DNA of 64,000 nt from NCBI GenBank assembly GCA_016840285.1, contig JAEOSR010000097.1, positions 1-64,000 of the forward strand. The letters are read 5' to 3'. The notes beneath the pieces were generated by a model. That model ran no database searches, was not told the DNA's origin, and saw nothing but the letters and a program-made list of their open reading frames with translations. The number at the start of each line of letters is the position of its first letter. Within the stretch, counting starts at the first letter, position 1. The DNA is from Candidatus Hodarchaeota archaeon. GTDB taxonomy: Archaea; Asgardarchaeota; Heimdallarchaeia; Hodarchaeales; Hodarchaeaceae. The translations under genes were made by a program, and so were the position numbers. Of this stretch, positions 10,996-20,101 are shown piece by piece.

Positions 10996-11070
10996 GAGTG
11001 TTTGTATCTCCTTGTTTCTGAGGTGTTTTTCTTTTTCTGTGGTCTTATTGAATGATTCTGTTTTTACTAA

Positions 11071-11079
11071 TTTTTATAG
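11071..11079 (-). promoter_or_regulatory. TATA-like box of albA
   Basis: On the minus strand this reads CTATAAAAA, which fits an archaeal TATA box. Initiation about 25 nt downstream would give a leader of about 55 nt carrying the AAGGAGA ribosome-binding site. Inferred from sequence only. Confidence 0.45.
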
Positions 11080-11257
11080 CAATTATTTCTCGTAAATCTG
11101 TATTTATCCGTGTTCCGTTATCCTTAATAAATTGAGTATTCATTAACCAACTAGGCTCTTGGTCAAAAGCTGAAGAAGCTGTGAGAAATGTCACCAATCC
11201 AAATTGAAATCACTTTTACTATCGGTCGAACTATCGTTTAGATCACACAGCACTAAG

Positions 11258-12403
11258 TTAAAGTAATTCTATTTTGAGCGCGTTTCGTTCTCCTGAAATT
11301 TTAATATTATCTCCTAGGGACTCTAAAGCATCTTTGAGTTGTTTTACTTCATATTTTTTCTTCCAATTCGGATTCTTCTTATGTAGTAAAGTACCTACTC
11401 GCATTATTGATATTGTTTTGGTTTGACTGTTTGTGAAATATTCTGTTATCGTTTCTATAATGAATGTTTCCAGTGAGTCTGGTTCTTTCTTTGTGGGTAT
11501 TTTTTTTGGTGAGACTCTCTTTGTGGTTGAAATATAATAATGATTTTCTCGTTTTTCAATTTTAAATCTCTTTTCAGTAATTTCGATGAGGTCTTTAAGA
11601 TGCTTAATATTGGTTTTTTCTTTCCAACTAGGTTCAATTTTATTGAGTTCAATTCCTATTCGACTAAGGGGAATATAATTTTCTGAGGTTTTAGAAATTA
11701 GAGCAACCAACATTGATTCTATTCTCTTTGTTATCGTATCGATTTCCGATTTTACCGTTTTTTTCTCTTTTTCATCGTGTTTTTTTCTTGCTGCATAACT
11801 TATTTCTTTTCTTTCATAATTGATCTTATTTTGTTTGAACAAGTCCAAAGATAATTCCATCTTTTCGTCAACAAGCTTGAATAAGGTATCTGAGACTGTT
11901 TTCGGATGTCCATGAACTAATCGTATAATTACACCAGCATGTTTTGCTGTTTCAATAGCTGGAATGAAATCACGATCCCCTGCTAATAGAACTATAAGAT
12001 CAACACTTTTAGTGGTCGCTAAGTGGACTAGTTCGACCGCCAGGGCTACATCAACTCTTTTTTGAGCTTGAATTTCAACCGTTTCCTGACAAGAAGGACA
12101 AAAAAAGGATCTTGTTACAACTTCTCCTAAATAGACTTCAAAGCGATCCAATAATTGGAGACTATCATGAAATGACTGCGATTCTCGGGTCTTTCCATCA
12201 AAAAAATAAGTTCGTATCCTAAAAGCAGGATTACAAATCAAATCTGTTAGAGACACCAAATCTACCGAGTGCATTTCCATTTCTGCCATTATTTTTCTCC
12301 AGTATCCTCCATCAACCACTACGGCAGCCTTTGCTGGAAAATTCTGTTTTTCTGAATATAGAGAGTCCTTGACCATTGTAGTCTCTCCCAAAGGGGTATC
12401 CAT
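11258..12403 (-). CDS. NYN-domain (LabA/DUF88-like) protein with two OST-HTH/LOTUS-like domains
   Basis: A 381-residue protein. Residues about 25-185 form an NYN/PIN-like nuclease domain with the acidic motifs VVVDGGYW, KRVDVALAVELV and LLAGDRDFIPAI. A CPSC pair near residue 100 may bind metal. A charged linker leads to two related domains of about 70 residues (about 220-290 and 310-380). Both have the OST-HTH/LOTUS pattern, for example IPLSRIGIELNKIEPSW and ISIMRVGTLLHKKNPNW. LOTUS domains bind RNA or helicases in eukaryotes and are coupled to NYN domains in bacterial proteins and in MARF1. The likely role is RNA binding or cleavage. The substrate is unknown. It is transcribed alone, downstream of a 1 kb gap. 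Confidence 0.88.
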   Translation of the reverse strand: MDTPLGETTMVKDSLYSEKQNFPAKAAVVVDGGYWRKIMAEMEMHSVDLVSLTDLICNPAFRIRTYFFDGKTRESQSFHDSLQLLDRFEVYLGEVVTRSFFCPSCQETVEIQAQKRVDVALAVELVHLATTKSVDLIVLLAGDRDFIPAIETAKHAGVIIRLVHGHPKTVSDTLFKLVDEKMELSLDLFKQNKINYERKEISYAARKKHDEKEKKTVKSEIDTITKRIESMLVALISKTSENYIPLSRIGIELNKIEPSWKEKTNIKHLKDLIEITEKRFKIEKRENHYYISTTKRVSPKKIPTKKEPDSLETFIIETITEYFTNSQTKTISIMRVGTLLHKKNPNWKKKYEVKQLKDALESLGDNIKISGERNALKIELL

Positions 12404-13408
12404 AATTCCACGAATAGAATTAACAAATCGTGTGAGTCAATCCAGTTGGATGATCATCATAATATTGTATAGTTCACATTCATGAAATTATGGAGTAGGT
12501 ACTGTTATAATTCATTAAAATAAAAAGCTTTTGTGAATCTTTTAGAATTTTCTTCTTGTAAATAGAACTAATATATTGTTAGATGTTTATTGAGTTTCAC
12601 ACTCCTATTCCTCAAACATTGAACCGTTCCGTGATACCTAGGCTTTTATTGCGAACGATAAATACAGCTTATTCCTGATTCATAGAGTCGTGCCCAGGAG
12701 TACCAGGTCTTACCAACTCTCCACAAGCGTTTAACGTCTCTGGGGAACTCTCAGCGACGAATCTGGGAATTATTTCTTGTTACCTACTTCGCCTTTCTAT
12801 TTCAGATGATTGGTTTTCTCAGGTGAAATTTGAAGGTCAAGTTTGGGAAACCATTATTCATTTATAACCTCCCAAGTTGCTTTGGCCAAAGAGTTACTAG
12901 GATGAGCCAGAAAAGCCTCCAAAAGAGTCAACTATTGGTAATCTTTTTAAAAAATCTTGTTTATTGTTGAACTTCTTTATCGAGCTCTAAATCATAGTTT
13001 ACTCGCCAGAAATAGATCCTTTGTAAAATCCTAGACAATAGTTGAAAAACTATAATAACTTGAAAGTTACCTAAGTTGATTAGCTGTGAGATTGAGATGG
13101 AATCTTATATTAACTGTACTTTGTGTGGTGACTGCTTCGAAAGTCTTTGAGCGAGAAGGGCTGGTAGATATGAAATTTTGTTGATTAAGATTGTAGGATT
13201 CATCTGTTTTACCATCAGTGGTTTCAACAGCTCTTCTCGGAAGATTGATATCCAAAGGTTAGAATATCGTCTTCATCAAAATCTCATTTCCTGAAAATAT
13301 CGTCTAATTTTTTCCGGTCTATAGAATCCTCAAATCAGAAAAATATTATTAACAATTTTTGTACAATTGAAAACGATCTCGGATTGAGTTATTAAGGAGT
13401 GTATCTTT
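12404..13408. other. 1 kb intergenic region with a short GC-rich island
   Basis: No convincing gene is seen. Most of it is A+T-rich and carries the divergent upstream regions of the NYN and S9 peptidase genes. Around 12690-12770 the base composition becomes distinctly richer in G+C than the flanks. That island does not fold into a recognisable tRNA, and I see no RNase P or SRP RNA core motifs. On the minus strand it could encode a stop-bounded peptide of about 36 residues containing RFVAESSPETLNACGEL, which may be a gene remnant. The fragment QVALAKELLG near 12875 on the plus strand is also stop-interrupted. Confidence 0.4.
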
Positions 13409-15226
13409 ATGCAGAACCTTGAAACTGATGTTTCACTTATGGCTAAAATTTGTGCCTGTTGGTCGCCTAGTTTTTCACCTGATGGAAAATATATTGCCTT
13501 TATCAGTAACTTAAATGGAATTCCCCAAGTCTGGACTGTCTCAACAACTGGTGGGTGGCCAAAGCTAGCTACTAGTACCAATGATCAAATCTATGCTGTT
13601 AGTTGGGCTCCAACTGACGAATGGTTATCATATTCCTTAGCTCCAGGAGGAGGAATGAACACCCAAATTTATTTGGTCAAACCAAATGGTACACAGTCTA
13701 AACTCTTAACAAAAGGGGGTAAAGAAAATAATTGGCTCGGTAGGTGGTCATATGACGGGAAAAAACTTGGTATGTCTTCAAATATTCGAACCCCCGAAGC
13801 TATGGATGCTTACTTATTTGATGTTGAAACTCACACGCAAGAATTAATCGCTGAAAACAAGGGTTTTGGTTACTTCACCGATCTTAGTCGAGATAACAAG
13901 CTTGCTATATTGATGCGGATGGTAAATCGAAGTGACAATAATCTCTATTTGATAGACATTGAGAGGAAAATAGAAATCTTGTTAACTCCCCATGAGGGAT
14001 ACGGTACTTTCTATAATGCTAGGTTTTCCCCTGATACAAGTCAAATCTATCTCATTTCAAATCAAAATCGTGAAAGACTTACTTTTGGCAAAATTGACCT
14101 AAATATTGACAAAACTCCAGGGCCAATTGAGATTCTTATTGAGAAACCTAGTTCGGAGTTACAGATGTTTCAAATTACTTATGATGGAAATCAGGCTGCT
14201 TTCGTATGGAATGAAGCGGGGAAAAACAAAATTGAGTTATACACCCTAAAACCATTAACAAAAGTCACAGAATTAACGCTACCTACAGAAATAGTTGAAG
14301 AATTAACTTTTGCAAGAGATAATGCACATCTAGCTTTAACTCTTTCTGGATCTACTTCTCCCACCAATATTTGGGTGTATAACGTTAATACTAGGAAGTT
14401 ATGGCAGGTTACAGATAGTCCCCATGCAGGAATCGATTTAAAAGATTTTGTCTCCCCTAATCTCGTTTTTTTCAAAGCACATGATGGCCTTGACTTAAGT
14501 GGCTGGCTTTACAAACCACATAATTTTATAACACCTGGGCCAGTTGTCATAAACTTTCATGGGGGACCAGAGGCTCAAGAAAAACCAATTTTTAACACCT
14601 ATTATCAAGCATTACTTTCTCAAGATATTGCAGTGTTTGCTCCAAATGTAAGAGGATCATCTGGTTTTGGAAAAACTTTCGAAAATTTAGACAATGGTCC
14701 CTTACGTTTTAATGCAGTGAAAGATATCAAGAGTTGTGTCGAATATCTTGTGAATTCAAGAATTGCTGATTCAAACAATTTAGGAATAATGGGAGCTTCT
14801 TATGGAGGATTTATGACCATGGCTGGTTTAACGGAATATCCTGATCTATTCGCTGCTGGTGCAAATCTATTTGGAGTCGTTAATTTTGAAACATTCTTTG
14901 AACATACAGAACCTTGGATGGCTGAAATCTCCAAAATTCAGTATGGTGACCCAGAAACCCAGTTTGATCTGTTACGTCAGCTGTCACCGATCCATAAAAT
15001 TCATCGAATAAAAGCAGCAACGATAGTTCTTCATGGAAAAAATGATACAAATGTCCCCGTTATAGAAGCTGAGCAAGTGGTGGATAACCTTAGAAAAAGA
15101 GGAATAAAAACAGAATATATTCTATTCCCTGATGAAGGCCATGGTTTCTCAAAAACAAAAAATAAGCTTAAAGCAATAACTGAAGTTACAAAATGGTTCA
15201 AAACTAATTTAAACGAAGAAAGCTGA
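13409..15226 (+). CDS. S9-family prolyl oligopeptidase / acylaminoacyl-peptidase
   Basis: This 605-residue serine peptidase has no signal peptide and is probably cytosolic. Residues 1-340 form a TolB/PD40-like beta-propeller with repeated strands such as CWSPSFSPDGKYIAFIS and ARFSPDTSQIYLISN. Residues about 350-603 are the alpha/beta-hydrolase catalytic domain. The nucleophile Ser is in GASYGGFM (about residue 463), the acid in HGKNDTNVPV (about 545) and the His in DEGHGFS (about 577). Length and order match acylaminoacyl-peptidases, which release blocked or short peptides. It stands alone, ahead of an ABC module. The ATG at 13409 follows a weak GGAG at about 13396-13399. Confidence 0.93.
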   Translation: MQNLETDVSLMAKICACWSPSFSPDGKYIAFISNLNGIPQVWTVSTTGGWPKLATSTNDQIYAVSWAPTDEWLSYSLAPGGGMNTQIYLVKPNGTQSKLLTKGGKENNWLGRWSYDGKKLGMSSNIRTPEAMDAYLFDVETHTQELIAENKGFGYFTDLSRDNKLAILMRMVNRSDNNLYLIDIERKIEILLTPHEGYGTFYNARFSPDTSQIYLISNQNRERLTFGKIDLNIDKTPGPIEILIEKPSSELQMFQITYDGNQAAFVWNEAGKNKIELYTLKPLTKVTELTLPTEIVEELTFARDNAHLALTLSGSTSPTNIWVYNVNTRKLWQVTDSPHAGIDLKDFVSPNLVFFKAHDGLDLSGWLYKPHNFITPGPVVINFHGGPEAQEKPIFNTYYQALLSQDIAVFAPNVRGSSGFGKTFENLDNGPLRFNAVKDIKSCVEYLVNSRIADSNNLGIMGASYGGFMTMAGLTEYPDLFAAGANLFGVVNFETFFEHTEPWMAEISKIQYGDPETQFDLLRQLSPIHKIHRIKAATIVLHGKNDTNVPVIEAEQVVDNLRKRGIKTEYILFPDEGHGFSKTKNKLKAITEVTKWFKTNLNEES

Positions 15227-15470
15227 CTTACTATTGGATTTACCCTTTGAACGAAATTTTTGGGATATTTATGACTCAAGTAGTAGCTACGGATATAACT
15301 GTAAAGGTTATTGATATGGAACGAGTCATCTAGTTAGTTTACTCCTGTTTGAGTCATAAATAATTCACCAGCTCTATAGATGACACCGATAGATTAATTG
15401 ATCTGATTTATAACTTAAATTCTGATCGAAAACGTATTTTGTTTCCTCTATGTTAAGCTTTTTAAGGGGA

Positions 15471-15509
15471 TGTTAGAAATATTTAACATGGTGTTAGAAA
15501 TAGTTAACA
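15471..15509. promoter_or_regulatory. Paired operator-like inverted repeats, TGTTA-N8-TAACA
   Basis: Two 18-bp copies at 15471-15488 and 15492-15509 share the form TGTTAGAAATAnTTAACA. Their starts are 21 bp apart, about two helical turns. A third TGTTA half-site begins at 15451, again in phase. They lie 20 bp before the ATPase start at 15530, so a bound dimer could block transcription or initiation. The XRE-type regulator encoded at the end of this operon is the obvious candidate ligand. The remaining part of the 300 bp gap (15227-15470) holds no gene I can support. Confidence 0.65.
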
Positions 15510-15529
15510 ATATTCAGGTGAACTATTAG

Positions 15530-16255
15530 TTGATAGAAACCAGAAACTTAACACGAAATTTTAATGGTTTCACTGCCCTAAAGCATGTAAACTTTCATGT
15601 TGATGCAGGGGAAGTTTTTGCTTACCTTGGCCCTAATGGTGCTGGGAAAACTACTACTATCAATATCTTAGCGACATTATTAGCACCTACACATGGCCAA
15701 GCGACCGTTGCGGGCTATGACGTTGCGACTGAGGGGATAAAAATCAGACCATTGATAGGTTACGTACCCGAGGACTTCGGGCTTTATCCTAGTTTAACAA
15801 TTAGTGAAAATCTTCATTTTACAGGAAGTCTGTATAAAATATGTAGAAATGAACGAAAAGTAAAAATTGAGGAATTGATTGATTTTTTCGATCTACGGGA
15901 AAAGAAAGACGTTCCTGTTTCAGCTCTCTCTAAAGGTACGAAACAAAAAGTAAGCTTAGCTCGATCCATGATACATGATCCCGAGATTCTTTTTTTAGAT
16001 GAACCTACTTCAGGTCTTGACCCTCTCATGGCAAAAGAAGTGCTAAATATGATCTCCAAACTGAAAAAAGAAGGGAAAACAATCCTAATGACAACACATC
16101 TTCTTACTCGGGCGGAAAAAGTGTGTGATTCTATTGCGCTTATTTACAAAGGAGAGGTTCTTTGTGAAGGCAAAATTTCCCAAATCAAGACCAAATTAAA
16201 AACCTCTTCATTAGAGGATGTTTATTTCGCCGTAATAGGTGACAATCATGACTAA
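15530..16255 (+). CDS. ABC-2 type exporter, ATPase subunit (module A)
   Basis: A 241-residue DrrA/CcmA-type nucleotide-binding subunit. Walker A is GPNGAGKTTT near residue 36, the Q-loop region is YVPEDFG, the signature is the unusual LSKGTKQK, and Walker B with the catalytic Glu is ILFLDEPTSGLDP. The H-loop region is TTHLLTRAE. It would power the permease encoded next, whose start overlaps the end of this gene. The TTG start is supported by AGGTGA at about 15516-15521. It is the first gene of a four-gene operon of ATPase, permease, membrane protein and HTH regulator. The substrate is unknown, with drugs, lipids or peptides all possible. Confidence 0.93.
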   Translation: MIETRNLTRNFNGFTALKHVNFHVDAGEVFAYLGPNGAGKTTTINILATLLAPTHGQATVAGYDVATEGIKIRPLIGYVPEDFGLYPSLTISENLHFTGSLYKICRNERKVKIEELIDFFDLREKKDVPVSALSKGTKQKVSLARSMIHDPEILFLDEPTSGLDPLMAKEVLNMISKLKKEGKTILMTTHLLTRAEKVCDSIALIYKGEVLCEGKISQIKTKLKTSSLEDVYFAVIGDNHD

Positions 16256-16931
16256 TTTGGCAGCAGCAATCTGTAAAAAGGAATTAAAAATCCGCTTTGG
16301 TTCAAAACGGGTGTTAATACCAATGTTATTCTCCATTGGACTACCGATGCTCGTATTTATCCCTAGATTACTTGAAGCTTTTTCTCACAACACACCTGAA
16401 AATGAATATCTTCGCTTTATGTTTTTCTTAATCCTCCCAGTGATGGTGACAACTCTTGTTGGGATCAATACTTTCATCAACGAAATAAGGTGGAAAACAA
16501 TTAAACCTCTACTTGTTACCCCCATTTCTGAGGGAGAGATACTTCTAGGTAAGAGTATGGCATGTATCGGTGTAGGATTAGTTACGGAAGCTTTCCTGTC
16601 TGGATTGATACTTTTTTCTCTCAACTCGGTAGATGAGTCAATAATCTTATTTATCGCAATTGGCCCCCTTTCTGTGATTTTCACTACATTTGTCTTTATT
16701 ATAGGAACATCAAGGTTCCCAGCAATTGCAGAGGGAGGTGGAGCCATTTTAATGCCCATGGGTGGATTGATAATCATTTTCTCACTATTTCTTTTATTAT
16801 TCGGATTTCTTCACATGAGCACGGTCTTTGTCTATAGTATTTTATCATTGATTCTTGCGACCCTGGTGTGTGTGACCTATTTTTTGGCAAAGAGATGGTT
16901 TAATAGGGAGAAATTAGTCCTTAGCACATAA
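16248..16931 (+). CDS. ABC-2 type permease (module A)
   Basis: A membrane protein of 227 residues with six predicted helices and the layout of ABC-2 or NatB-type permeases: a basic cytosolic N terminus (KKELKIRFGSKR), an INEIRWKTIKPLL coupling-type segment after the second helix, and four further helices. The ATG at 16248 overlaps the ATPase stop by 8 bp. A GTG at 16239 is an alternative start. It forms the transmembrane path for the exporter driven by the preceding ATPase. Confidence 0.88.
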   Translation: MTNLAAAICKKELKIRFGSKRVLIPMLFSIGLPMLVFIPRLLEAFSHNTPENEYLRFMFFLILPVMVTTLVGINTFINEIRWKTIKPLLVTPISEGEILLGKSMACIGVGLVTEAFLSGLILFSLNSVDESIILFIAIGPLSVIFTTFVFIIGTSRFPAIAEGGGAILMPMGGLIIIFSLFLLLFGFLHMSTVFVYSILSLILATLVCVTYFLAKRWFNREKLVLST

Positions 16932-16943
16932 GAGGTTGAAAAT

Positions 16944-17363
16944 ATGTCAGCTGAAACTCAGAAACACAAATCCTTATTCTTACTAATTCCTGCCTTAATT
17001 GGGATTTCTAATATTCTGGTGGGGATTTTCGGATTGTTTTTACTGGGAGAACTATTGTATCAAGTTTTGAGTGGATTCCTCATCTTGCCTGGTACATTAA
17101 TCTTACTGTATTCCATTCGGGAGTTCAAACATCGTCAGGGAGAAAGACGTGGTATCAAACACGATGAGCGATCTGAACGAAACAGATTACAAGCTGCAGA
17201 TGTGGGATTTAGATTTCTTTTCGTCTCTCTACTCATCCTGATTCTTTTAAATGCTCTGAAGGTGATAAATGAAATTATATTTGTTGCTGTAACTGGACCT
17301 ATCATTGCGATAGGAGTTACGGTGTACTATCTTGGTTATTACTGGTTTGAGCAGAGAGGGTAA
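16944..17363 (+). CDS. DUF2178-like membrane protein (module A)
   Basis: A 139-residue protein with four predicted helices in two pairs, joined by a charged cytosolic loop with the pattern KHDERSERN followed by [10 protein letters not shown]. This is the hallmark of small DUF2178-type membrane proteins, which are commonly encoded beside a short XRE-type regulator as here. It lies 12 bp after the permease and 11 bp before the regulator. It may act as a membrane sensor or sequestering partner for that regulator, which is inference from context. Confidence 0.8.
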   Translation: MSAETQKHKSLFLLIPALIGISNILVGIFGLFLLGELLYQVLSGFLILPGTLILLYSIREFKHRQGERRGIKHDERSERNRLQAADVGFRFLFVSLLILILLNALKVINEIIFVAVTGPIIAIGVTVYYLGYYWFEQRG

Positions 17364-17374
17364 GTGGAACTCTC

Positions 17375-17575
17375 ATGAAAACCAGGATTAAAGAGTATAG
17401 AGCAAGGTTTGACTTGACTCAGAAAGAACTCGCGGACAAAGTAGGTGTGAGAAGGGAAACTATTGTGTTCTTAGAGAAGGGCAAGTATAATCCTTCTCTT
17501 AAATTGGCATACAATATAGCTAAGGTCTTTGAAACACCAATTGAGGAAATTTTTATTCTTGAAAAAGACGAATAA
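17375..17575 (+). CDS. Short XRE-family HTH regulator (module A)
   Basis: A 66-residue single-domain helix-turn-helix protein of the Xre/Cro type related to YozG-like regulators. It begins [20 protein letters not shown] and continues with the recognition helix region [18 protein letters not shown]. There is no sensing domain, which suits a partner such as the upstream DUF2178-like membrane protein. It is the last gene of the module and probably acts on the paired inverted repeats upstream of the ATPase gene. Confidence 0.92.
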   Translation: MKTRIKEYRARFDLTQKELADKVGVRRETIVFLEKGKYNPSLKLAYNIAKVFETPIEEIFILEKDE

Positions 17576-17578
17576 TTC

Positions 17579-17830
17579 CTACCAAATTTTTGGGATTACT
17601 CGATAACGCACTTTCTGCATATATTCTTGATAACCATCCAGTTCTTTGACGAGAATCTTCTCTTCAAACAAAATTCTTGAGATAAAATAAATTAGAAATA
17701 ATGATGCAGAGATTAATGCCATATACGACCCCAAAGCAATGGGTAAGCTTAGTACGAACAAAATATTCCATAGATACATTGGATGTTGAACGAATGCATA
17801 TGAACCAACGGTCGATATAGCCCATATACT
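17579..17830 (-). pseudogene. C-terminal remnant of an isoprenylcysteine-methyltransferase-like membrane protein
   Basis: The minus-strand frame encodes the C-terminal part of an ICMT/PEMT-like membrane methyltransferase. It has STVGSYAFVQHPMYLWNI, where family members read GPYxxVRHPxY, then two helices and YQEYMQKVRYRVIPKIW. A stop at 17831-17833 cuts it off upstream, and the N-terminal helices are absent. Only about 83 codons survive, so the gene is probably dead. An internal ATG at 17779 would give 66 residues lacking the cofactor motif. Confidence 0.75.
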
Positions 17831-17896
17831 TTACTAAGCACTATTTCAATGGAGTAAACAATTTCATTTAAAAATCGTTCTTGAATATGAAGGACG

Positions 17897-18502
17897 ATGA
17901 TTAATCTTCATAAATCAGTTCTTGCCTCCCTTAACTATTCCACTGATGCCAAAACATGGTTTCAAGGAAGAGGAGAGCGTTTTATCAGGAGGTTGGGAAT
18001 ATTAGAGGGCCAATCAATACTTGATTTTGGCTGTCGCATCGGTCATTATGTTATACCTACTGCTGTCGTTGTGGGGCCAGCTGGACGAGTCTATGCTCTT
18101 GACAAAGACCACAATTCTATAGAGTTTTTATTAGAAAATGCGAAAAAACTAGATTTAGACAAATACATCATTCCGATTAAAACTTCAGGAGAGATGAATC
18201 TATCCCTAGAGGACGCCAGTATTGATGGTGTCCTTTTGTATGATATTATCCATATACTCATAGGTATTGATGGCACTCTTACCCCTCTTCAATCATTGTT
18301 AACAGAATTGTCTAGGGTACTTAAGTCTGGAGGGCTGTTATCCATATCAGTGGATCACTTAAGTGAAATGAATTACTCCAAGCAAGATATCATTAACGAA
18401 ATTAGGAAAATTTTTACTTTCAGAAATGAGTTTAGGGGGGAAATAATGCACTGGGATTGGTTACGAGAAGGACAGGTTGAGAATTTTATTAAAAAGAGAT
18501 AG
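17897..18502 (+). CDS. Class I SAM-dependent methyltransferase
   Basis: This 201-residue soluble protein has the Rossmann motif I as ILDFGCRIGHYVIP, motif II as VYALDKDHNSIEFL, and the post-II region with LPLEDASIDG-like spacing (LSLEDASIDGVLLYD). LSRVLKSGGLLSISVDH is the usual strand-5 segment of Methyltransf_11 proteins. The second Gly of the common GCGxG motif is replaced by Arg. The substrate cannot be told from sequence. The remnant of an unrelated membrane methyltransferase gene lies just upstream on the other strand. Confidence 0.88.
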   Translation: MINLHKSVLASLNYSTDAKTWFQGRGERFIRRLGILEGQSILDFGCRIGHYVIPTAVVVGPAGRVYALDKDHNSIEFLLENAKKLDLDKYIIPIKTSGEMNLSLEDASIDGVLLYDIIHILIGIDGTLTPLQSLLTELSRVLKSGGLLSISVDHLSEMNYSKQDIINEIRKIFTFRNEFRGEIMHWDWLREGQVENFIKKR

Positions 18503-18547
18503 TTATAAGATAGATTTTTTACCAAGACTGGCATTTTCTCTCTTGAT

Positions 18548-18862
18548 TTAGTCTATTCTTTCAATTTTGAAGTAAACAGGACGATACCAATCAGTACAAC
18601 CAACAATATTAGCATGTTCATTCTTCATATGAGGAATAGTCCCACCATAAATGAGTGTCAGGATATCATGGCGTATATCACCCCAGGCCCATTCGCAGAA
18701 GCCTTCAGGAGGTCTATATCGATTTTCCTTGGTAATTATGAATTCCTGACCGTCTTTATAACGTCCACATGCCTTAACTTCTTGGAACTCATCTTTGAGG
18801 TACTCACTAATAATATCTTCATTTACTGTTCTTTTTATTACAGTTATTTTACAATCGTACAT
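18548..18862 (-). CDS. TIGR04076-family small protein
   Basis: A 104-residue protein that matches the TIGR04076 family in length and landmarks: a start of the form MYDCKITVIKR, the central motif ACGRYKDGQEFI, then PPEGFCEWAWGDI and a C-terminal GCTDWYRPVYFKI. Several conserved Cys residues could bind a metal or cofactor. The family is common in anaerobic bacteria and archaea and has no assigned function. It is encoded alone, convergent with the methyltransferase gene. Confidence 0.85.
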   Translation of the reverse strand: MYDCKITVIKRTVNEDIISEYLKDEFQEVKACGRYKDGQEFIITKENRYRPPEGFCEWAWGDIRHDILTLIYGGTIPHMKNEHANIVGCTDWYRPVYFKIERID

Positions 18863-18953
18863 GTCTATTTCACCAAAATATCTGTGATGTCCTTTAACTT
18901 GATTTTGAATTAATCAATCCCTCCTAGTTTGCTTTCATTACTTTGTGAATCGC

Positions 18954-19150
18954 GTTTCTTGCATCTATCTAAGGGATTTTAAAAACCCACCTTCTTTGAT
19001 TTTCTAAGTACATGAGATGATGATGTAATGGACATAGAGGATGAAAATGAAGAAAAAGATACTGATGTGAAGAGAAATCGACTCCCCAGTCTCCTCTTTG
19101 CTATTGGGATATCGTGTCTCATTATAGGAGTAATTCTGCTATCTACCACC
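18954..19150 (+). repeat. Upstream copy of a tandem duplication
   Basis: About 197 bp covering the promoter region and first 40 codons of the gene at 19028 match 19904-20101 with moderate identity. Shared stretches include TTTCTTGCAT, the leader before the start codon, codons for DENEEKDTD versus NENEEEDTE, and ISCLIIGVILLLS versus LSCLIIGVILLLS. Confidence 0.75.
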
Positions 19151-19877
19151 TTTTTCATTGTTTGAAGGTTACTATCTTCCAACTAGAAAGCCATACGCGG
19201 ATCTGGATGAATCAGAAATCTCAATATGTGGAAACATTATCACACAAATCGATGCAATGGAAGATAATTCCTTACTTGTTAGATCAAATTATTTATCCAT
19301 CGATGGGATGAGTTTTGTAGAAGTAGAGGACCTAGTTTTTCGTGATAAGTCAGGAGAAACCGATATTCGAATTACTTTTCGGGATGAAGGATCAGGAAAT
19401 ATCAGTTTCATGTTTTTGAGTTTATCGGCATTGACAGCAATGGAAAAACTCCATTCATGGTATTTAGAAGTCACTGGGCCTGAAACACTCGAGTTCGATG
19501 AAGGAAAGACCAATCAAAATATTCTTTGGTCAGTAACTGCTGCTGATTGGCAAGCATGCAACTATACGATTTATCGTAATGGATCCAATATTGCTACTGG
19601 TACTGGTAATATTATTGTACAAGACCTGAACGCTCTTGATGCAGGGATTTATAATTACACAATTGTAGTCGAGGATATACTCAAAGACAAAGCAATCCAT
19701 ACTGTCATTGTACACGTGACTTCTCAGTCTACGGAAACAAGTTATTCTTCTTCTACTGTTTCAATAACAACGACTTCATCTATAATCCCTTCTACAACAC
19801 CGAGCTGGGACTTTTTGCTTTTCATTCTTTCTTTCATTATCATACTCCCAGTGAGAAGGTGGAAAAGAAAAAAGTGA
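19028..19877 (+). pseudogene. Frameshifted membrane-anchored surface protein
   Basis: An ATG at 19028 opens a frame coding an acidic cytosolic start and one helix (ending ILLSTTFFIV). It stops at TGA after 45 codons, at about 19163-19165. The overlapping next frame, open from about 19134, carries on as FEGYYLPTRKPYADLDES, a beta-rich ectodomain of about 190 residues, a Ser/Thr-rich stalk and a C-terminal helix ending RRWKRKK. One indel near 19150-19165 would join them. By itself the downstream frame could only start at a TTG at 19158 and would lack any export signal. This is either a broken gene or a sequencing error. The neighbour at 19976 is a partial paralogue of the first part. Confidence 0.7.
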
Positions 19878-19903
19878 ATTTTCTCAGTATTGATTGAAAG
19901 ATA

Positions 19904-20101
19904 TTTCTTGCATACATCTAAGAGATTTTATTATTATCCATTTTTAATTTTCTACATACCTGAGATGGTGTATTAATGATCACAGACAATGAAAATGAAG
20001 AAGAAGATACTGAGGTAGAGAGAACTCGATTTCAAATCCTCTTCATTGCTTTTGGATTATCGTGTCTCATAATAGGGGTAATTTTGTTACTTAGTACCTT
20101 A
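19904..20101 (+). repeat. Downstream copy of the tandem duplication
   Basis: Second copy of the promoter and 5-prime coding segment described at 18954-19150. Here it leads into an intact reading frame. The similarity fades after the first transmembrane segment. Confidence 0.75.

Noticed and set aside
10733..11095. 120-residue plus-strand frame opposite albA
   Set aside because: It is the shadow of a well-conserved Alba gene and of its upstream region.
12680..12790. Possible tRNA or RNase P RNA in the GC-rich island
   Set aside because: I could not find a T-arm, a D-arm with a matching acceptor stem, or conserved RNase P or SRP core motifs on either strand.
16385..16777. 130-residue minus-strand frame inside the module A permease
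   Set aside because: It is antisense to an obvious permease, reads as polar and proline-rich sequence without a domain, and has no ribosome-binding site.
19158..19877. Separate 239-residue gene starting at TTG 19158
   Set aside because: It would be an exported domain without a signal. The helix that should precede it lies directly upstream in another frame, so a frameshift is more likely.
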